Assembly (NCBI GenBank): GCA_023382535.1
Contig: JAHDWA010000157.1
Coordinates: forward strand, 1 to 9,905
Reading direction: 5' to 3'
From: Anaerolineae bacterium
Lineage (GTDB): Bacteria > Chloroflexota > Anaerolineae > 4572-78 > J111
Length of the DNA: 9,905 nucleotides
Shown here: piece by piece, positions 7,693 to 9,905 of the stretch
Layout: every line of letters starts with the position of its first letter
Position numbering within the stretch: position 1 is the first letter of the stretch
Notes under the pieces: generated by a model
The model's input: only the letters and a program-made list of their open reading frames with translations
Told to the model about the DNA's origin: nothing
Databases searched by the model: none
Translations under genes and position numbers: made by a program

Positions 7693-7932
7693 TTAGCCAA
7701 CGTAAGCAAACATTGTGTCTACCTGGATGTCGTCGGGGTCAAAGTCAGGCCCGAGCACCAAGGCGCCGCGCACATAAGGGTGGGGAATACCGGCCTCGCC
7801 GGCGATCCGGGTGACTTCGGCCATATCGGTTCCAGGTGGAACGAAGATAAGGCAGGCGTCGAGGGTCACGCCTTCTTCCTGGCAGCCGATTACAGCCAGG
7901 GTCCAGCCGTCGGTAATGAGGGGGTCAGGCAT
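7693..7932 (-). CDS. Small unknown protein, 79 residues
   Basis: The start at 7932 is chosen over the longer open frame to 8133 because AAAGGAGG lies six bases upstream. The longer version would overlap most of the zinc-ribbon gene with low-quality sequence. The gene overlaps the end of the upstream gene by eight bases (ATGCCTGA), which points to translational coupling. The product alternates hydrophobic strands and a short helix (WTLAVIGCQEEG, ACLIFVPPGTD, MAEVTRIAGEAG, RGALVLGPDFD), suggesting a compact alpha/beta fold. Its two cysteines (C17, C27) do not make a metal site. The C-terminus is acidic (DFDPDDIQVD). No family is recognised. Confidence 0.7.
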   Translation of the reverse strand: MPDPLITDGWTLAVIGCQEEGVTLDACLIFVPPGTDMAEVTRIAGEAGIPHPYVRGALVLGPDFDPDDIQVDTMFAYVG

Positions 7933-8254
7933 CTTCAGCCTCCTTTTGAGGAACTTCCTTGACCGGATAGGTGCAGGTGGGGCAGCGATCATAGCCGGGC
8001 GCCAGGGTAAACAGGTCGCCGCAGCGGGGATTCGTGCATTGGTGCTTGGGTCGCTCCAAAAGCTCATACTCGAAGTTCCAGAGCGCATAGCAGGGTAGGC
8101 CCTCGACCAGCGAGTACCCTTCACGCGGCACAATCCGGTAGACCTTACACTCGCTCCCGGCCGGGATGGCCGGGAGGTCGGAGCGTTTGACTTCCTGGGT
8201 AGTGCGCACCGGGATCAGCGTCTTGGGATGGATTTTACGGGCGAAGTCATCCAT
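7925..8254 (-). CDS. Small protein with C-terminal zinc ribbon
   Basis: The product has 109 residues. Residues 15-66 look like a small beta-barrel, SH3-like (LPAIPAGSECKVYRIV, then GLPCYALWNFEYELLE). Residues 73-94 carry C73-x4-C78 and C91-x2-C94, a likely zinc ribbon. The tail is charged (KEVPQKEAEDA). Such proteins often bind nucleic acid or act as adaptors, but no specific role is visible. The start has GGGAG about six bases upstream. The stop of the DUF932 gene is only three bases before the ATG (TAG-GCC-ATG), and the stop of this gene overlaps the next start by eight bases. It is therefore embedded in an operon. Confidence 0.8.
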   Translation of the reverse strand: MDDFARKIHPKTLIPVRTTQEVKRSDLPAIPAGSECKVYRIVPREGYSLVEGLPCYALWNFEYELLERPKHQCTNPRCGDLFTLAPGYDRCPTCTYPVKEVPQKEAEDA

Positions 8255-8257
8255 GGC

Positions 8258-9028
8258 CTACTCCCTAAACAGCCGGTGCAGGGCGCTGAGATGTTCCAGC
8301 ACCACCGAGGGATGGGTGCTTTTCATGGCGTAGGTCATGGCGTTATAGAGCGACCATTTAGTGCGGCTGCTGAACTCGTCAAAGCTCGGTTCCAGCCATT
8401 CCTGGCGGGCGACCGGAAGCTGGCGGTCGCTGATGATCTCCCGGCCCCAGGCCAGGCCCAGCATTTGATAAGCCAGGTCGTCGCTACAGCGAGCGGTATG
8501 CAGGGCGCTAATGTCCTGCACCAACTGCTCGTGATGGCCGGTTACCTCGCGGGCGGCCTCGTAGAGCAAATCTTGCAGCCGGGTGATAACGTTTCGGGTG
8601 TTCTTGCGGACCACTTTGACCAGGCCAGAAAACATCAGGTTGGAGCAGACGGTAACCTTCCCGCCCAGGCAGATGCTTTCGGTCAGGGTTTTGTTGTAGC
8701 TCCCACGCAGGCCGCAGGCAAAGGGCAGGTTCAGCCGGGCCGATTTGTAGGTCAGCGCCCCAAACATCTGGTTGCCTTGCTGGGCCAGGATGTAACCCTC
8801 GTCCACCAACTCGTACTCGCCGGGCAAGGTGTTGCCGAGGATTTCCTTGGCCAGCGTCACCAGGGTCTGGTAGGGGACCGGATGCCAGGTCGCGGTCGAG
8901 GCCGGGGCCGGGATCAGGCCCAGCTCGTCAAAGTTGGCCTCCCGGCAGCCTTTGGCGTAGCGGCCGGAGAGATACGCCTCGCCATGTTTGACGACGCGAT
9001 CAGGGGGTAAAATCAGGGTGGTGGTCAT
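8258..9028 (-). CDS. DUF932 family protein
   Basis: The 256-residue product shows the hallmarks of DUF932, a family common in phages and plasmids and still without a firm biochemical role. Seen here are GNQMFGALTY (85-94), the core GLRGSYNKTLTESICLGG followed by KVTVCSNLMFSG (107-135), and near the end TKWSLYNAMTYAMKSTHP (223-240), matching the usual W-x-LYNA segment. The length is close to, or slightly shorter than, typical members. The start has GAAAGGA about five bases upstream. The gene follows the ParB-like gene after 17 bases and precedes the zinc-ribbon gene by three. DUF932 proteins often sit in early or accessory regions beside replication or ParB-like genes, as here. A role in DNA metabolism or host takeover is inference only. 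Confidence 0.85.
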   Translation of the reverse strand: MTTTLILPPDRVVKHGEAYLSGRYAKGCREANFDELGLIPAPASTATWHPVPYQTLVTLAKEILGNTLPGEYELVDEGYILAQQGNQMFGALTYKSARLNLPFACGLRGSYNKTLTESICLGGKVTVCSNLMFSGLVKVVRKNTRNVITRLQDLLYEAAREVTGHHEQLVQDISALHTARCSDDLAYQMLGLAWGREIISDRQLPVARQEWLEPSFDEFSSRTKWSLYNAMTYAMKSTHPSVVLEHLSALHRLFRE

Positions 9029-9045
9029 AAGATTCCTTTCTTGTT

Positions 9046-9905
9046 TTATAGACCAGGGATAACGGCATCGGCGGGAGCCGCTGCCAGGTAGGTACTTTGC
9101 ATATCGCTTAAGAGGTTCGCCAGGACCGGCAGGATGTCCTCCGGCAGCCGGTTGATCAGGGTCACGGCCAGGCTCTTGAGTTCGGCCCGCTGCTCGGCAA
9201 TCTCATTGTCTTTCTGGTCCAGCTCGTCGCTGTAAGCGGTGCGGGTGGTCCAGACGGCTTTGCAATCCTCGTTGAGACACATCGCGCCGCCGTTCAGTTT
9301 GACCTGGCGCTGGCCGCAGCGGGGGCAGGTAAACTCGCCGGGTTCTTCGTGAGCGTGGACGTTGGGGACCACCACAGCTTGGCCGCTCGCGGCGAGCGCC
9401 GCCAGGCGCTGCTGTTCGAGCCGCTCGGCCTCGCCGGGGGCGAGATGGTGGCCGACCTGGCCTGCCACGTGGACCGCGCCGCATTTGGTGCAAGTCATCG
9501 TGTCCACCGGCACGGTGTACATGCCGGCGCCGGTGCAATAAGCCCAGCGGCAGCGCAGCTTCATCCCCTGGCGGGTGGGGCGGGCGTCGTCCACGATCAG
9601 GTTGCCGGCGCTGTGGCCGTTGCGCATCGAGCTAACGACGTTCTCGACGTGCCTGGCCGTCACCTTGCCGCCAGGTGCGGTGTCTACGGCCTGCTGCCAG
9701 GCTTCGCGCTGCTGGTCCGGATCGGGCAGAGCGGCCAGAGGCCGGGCGACCGACTCCGCTGCCGGCAAGGGGTAGCCGTTTTCCCCAATTGGGGAAAGCA
9801 CCCGTTGGATTTTGGCGAAGTCGAGCAGCCGATAAACGTGGCTGGATTGGAAATCGAACTCCTGCATGACACACTCGCGCCAGGAGGAGTAGCCGAGGGC
9901 CTTCC
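9046..9905 (-). CDS. ParB-like (C-terminal part) protein fused to two zinc ribbons; 5' end outside window
   Basis: An ATG lies at 9867, but the frame stays open to the window edge and adds KALGYSSWRECV, which fits the family, so the true start lies further right. Numbering from that Met, residues 8-26 (SSHVYRLLDFAKIQRVLSP) look like the recognition helix of a ParB-type helix-turn-helix. They are followed by the typical LPAAESVARPLAAL and AWQQAVDTAPGGKVTARHVENVV (34-78). Two zinc ribbons come next: C106-x4-C111 with C126-x2-C129, and C181-x2-C184 with C197-x4-C202. A charged helix (214-232) and a leucine-rich end follow. The N-terminal nuclease-like ParB domain, if present, is not in view. The protein probably binds DNA; partition, transcription control or replication are all possible. 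It is the most upstream visible gene of the operon. Confidence 0.8.
   Translation of the reverse strand, partial: KALGYSSWRECVMQEFDFQSSHVYRLLDFAKIQRVLSPIGENGYPLPAAESVARPLAALPDPDQQREAWQQAVDTAPGGKVTARHVENVVSSMRNGHSAGNLIVDDARPTRQGMKLRCRWAYCTGAGMYTVPVDTMTCTKCGAVHVAGQVGHHLAPGEAERLEQQRLAALAASGQAVVVPNVHAHEEPGEFTCPRCGQRQVKLNGGAMCLNEDCKAVWTTRTAYSDELDQKDNEIAEQRAELKSLAVTLINRLPEDILPVLANLLSDMQSTYLAAAPADAVIPGL
9780..9797. repeat. 18-bp perfect palindrome, copy 2, inside a coding region
   Basis: TTTCCCCAATTGGGGAAA is identical to the copy at 1327-1344. Here it lies in the ParB-like gene and encodes part of LSPIGEN on the minus strand without breaking the frame. The SPIG residues fit what I recall of this family at this point, so the match may be partly dictated by the protein. 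Confidence 0.8.

Noticed and set aside
7933..8133. N-terminal extension of the 79-residue gene
   Set aside because: It overlaps nearly the whole zinc-ribbon gene in another frame and has poor, R/S/P-rich sequence. The internal ATG at 7932 has AAAGGAGG at ideal spacing.
8228..9010. A 260-codon plus-strand frame opposite the DUF932 gene
   Set aside because: It is in register antisense to a gene with a recognisable family, so it is a shadow.

Overview
This GC-rich window most likely comes from a tailed-phage genome or a prophage. Two blocks of genes face each other. The left block (plus strand, up to about 5743) encodes the end of a large tail-hub or baseplate-like protein, a 1189-residue modular tail-fibre or receptor-binding protein, and a helical 232-residue protein directly behind the fibre gene. 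The right block (minus strand, from the window's right edge down to 5829) is one tightly packed run of six genes: a ParB-like protein fused to two zinc ribbons, a DUF932 protein, a small zinc-ribbon protein, a 79-residue orphan, a 175-residue orphan and a 414-residue coiled-coil orphan. A perfect 11-bp stem between the blocks looks like a terminator that works in both directions.

No rRNA, tRNA, CRISPR array, integrase, transposase or attachment site was seen. The host cannot be fixed from the sequence. A perfect 18-bp palindrome built on CCCCAATTGGGG occurs twice and a split version occurs once. From memory, similar repeats are common in Chloroflexota (Anaerolineae-like) genomes, so a phage or prophage of that phylum is a low-confidence guess.

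Layout: 1-1325, 3' part of the tail-hub gene, which enters from outside the window; 1326-1474, gap with the palindrome and a G/C hairpin; 1475-5044, modular fibre; 5045-5743, fibre-linked protein with TAAATG coupling; 5744-5828, terminator region; then on the minus strand 5829-7073, 7077-7604, the 7605-7692 gap holding the split palindrome, 7693-7932, 7925-8254, 8258-9028 and 9046-9905 (5' end outside the window).

The plus-strand genes would build the adsorption end of the virion. The hub and fibre both carry lectin-like jelly-roll domains suited to surface glycans. The minus-strand genes look like an early or accessory operon of DNA-associated and zinc-binding proteins of unknown purpose. 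Its consistent short spacing and good Shine-Dalgarno sites imply co-expression. It is the least explained part of the window.
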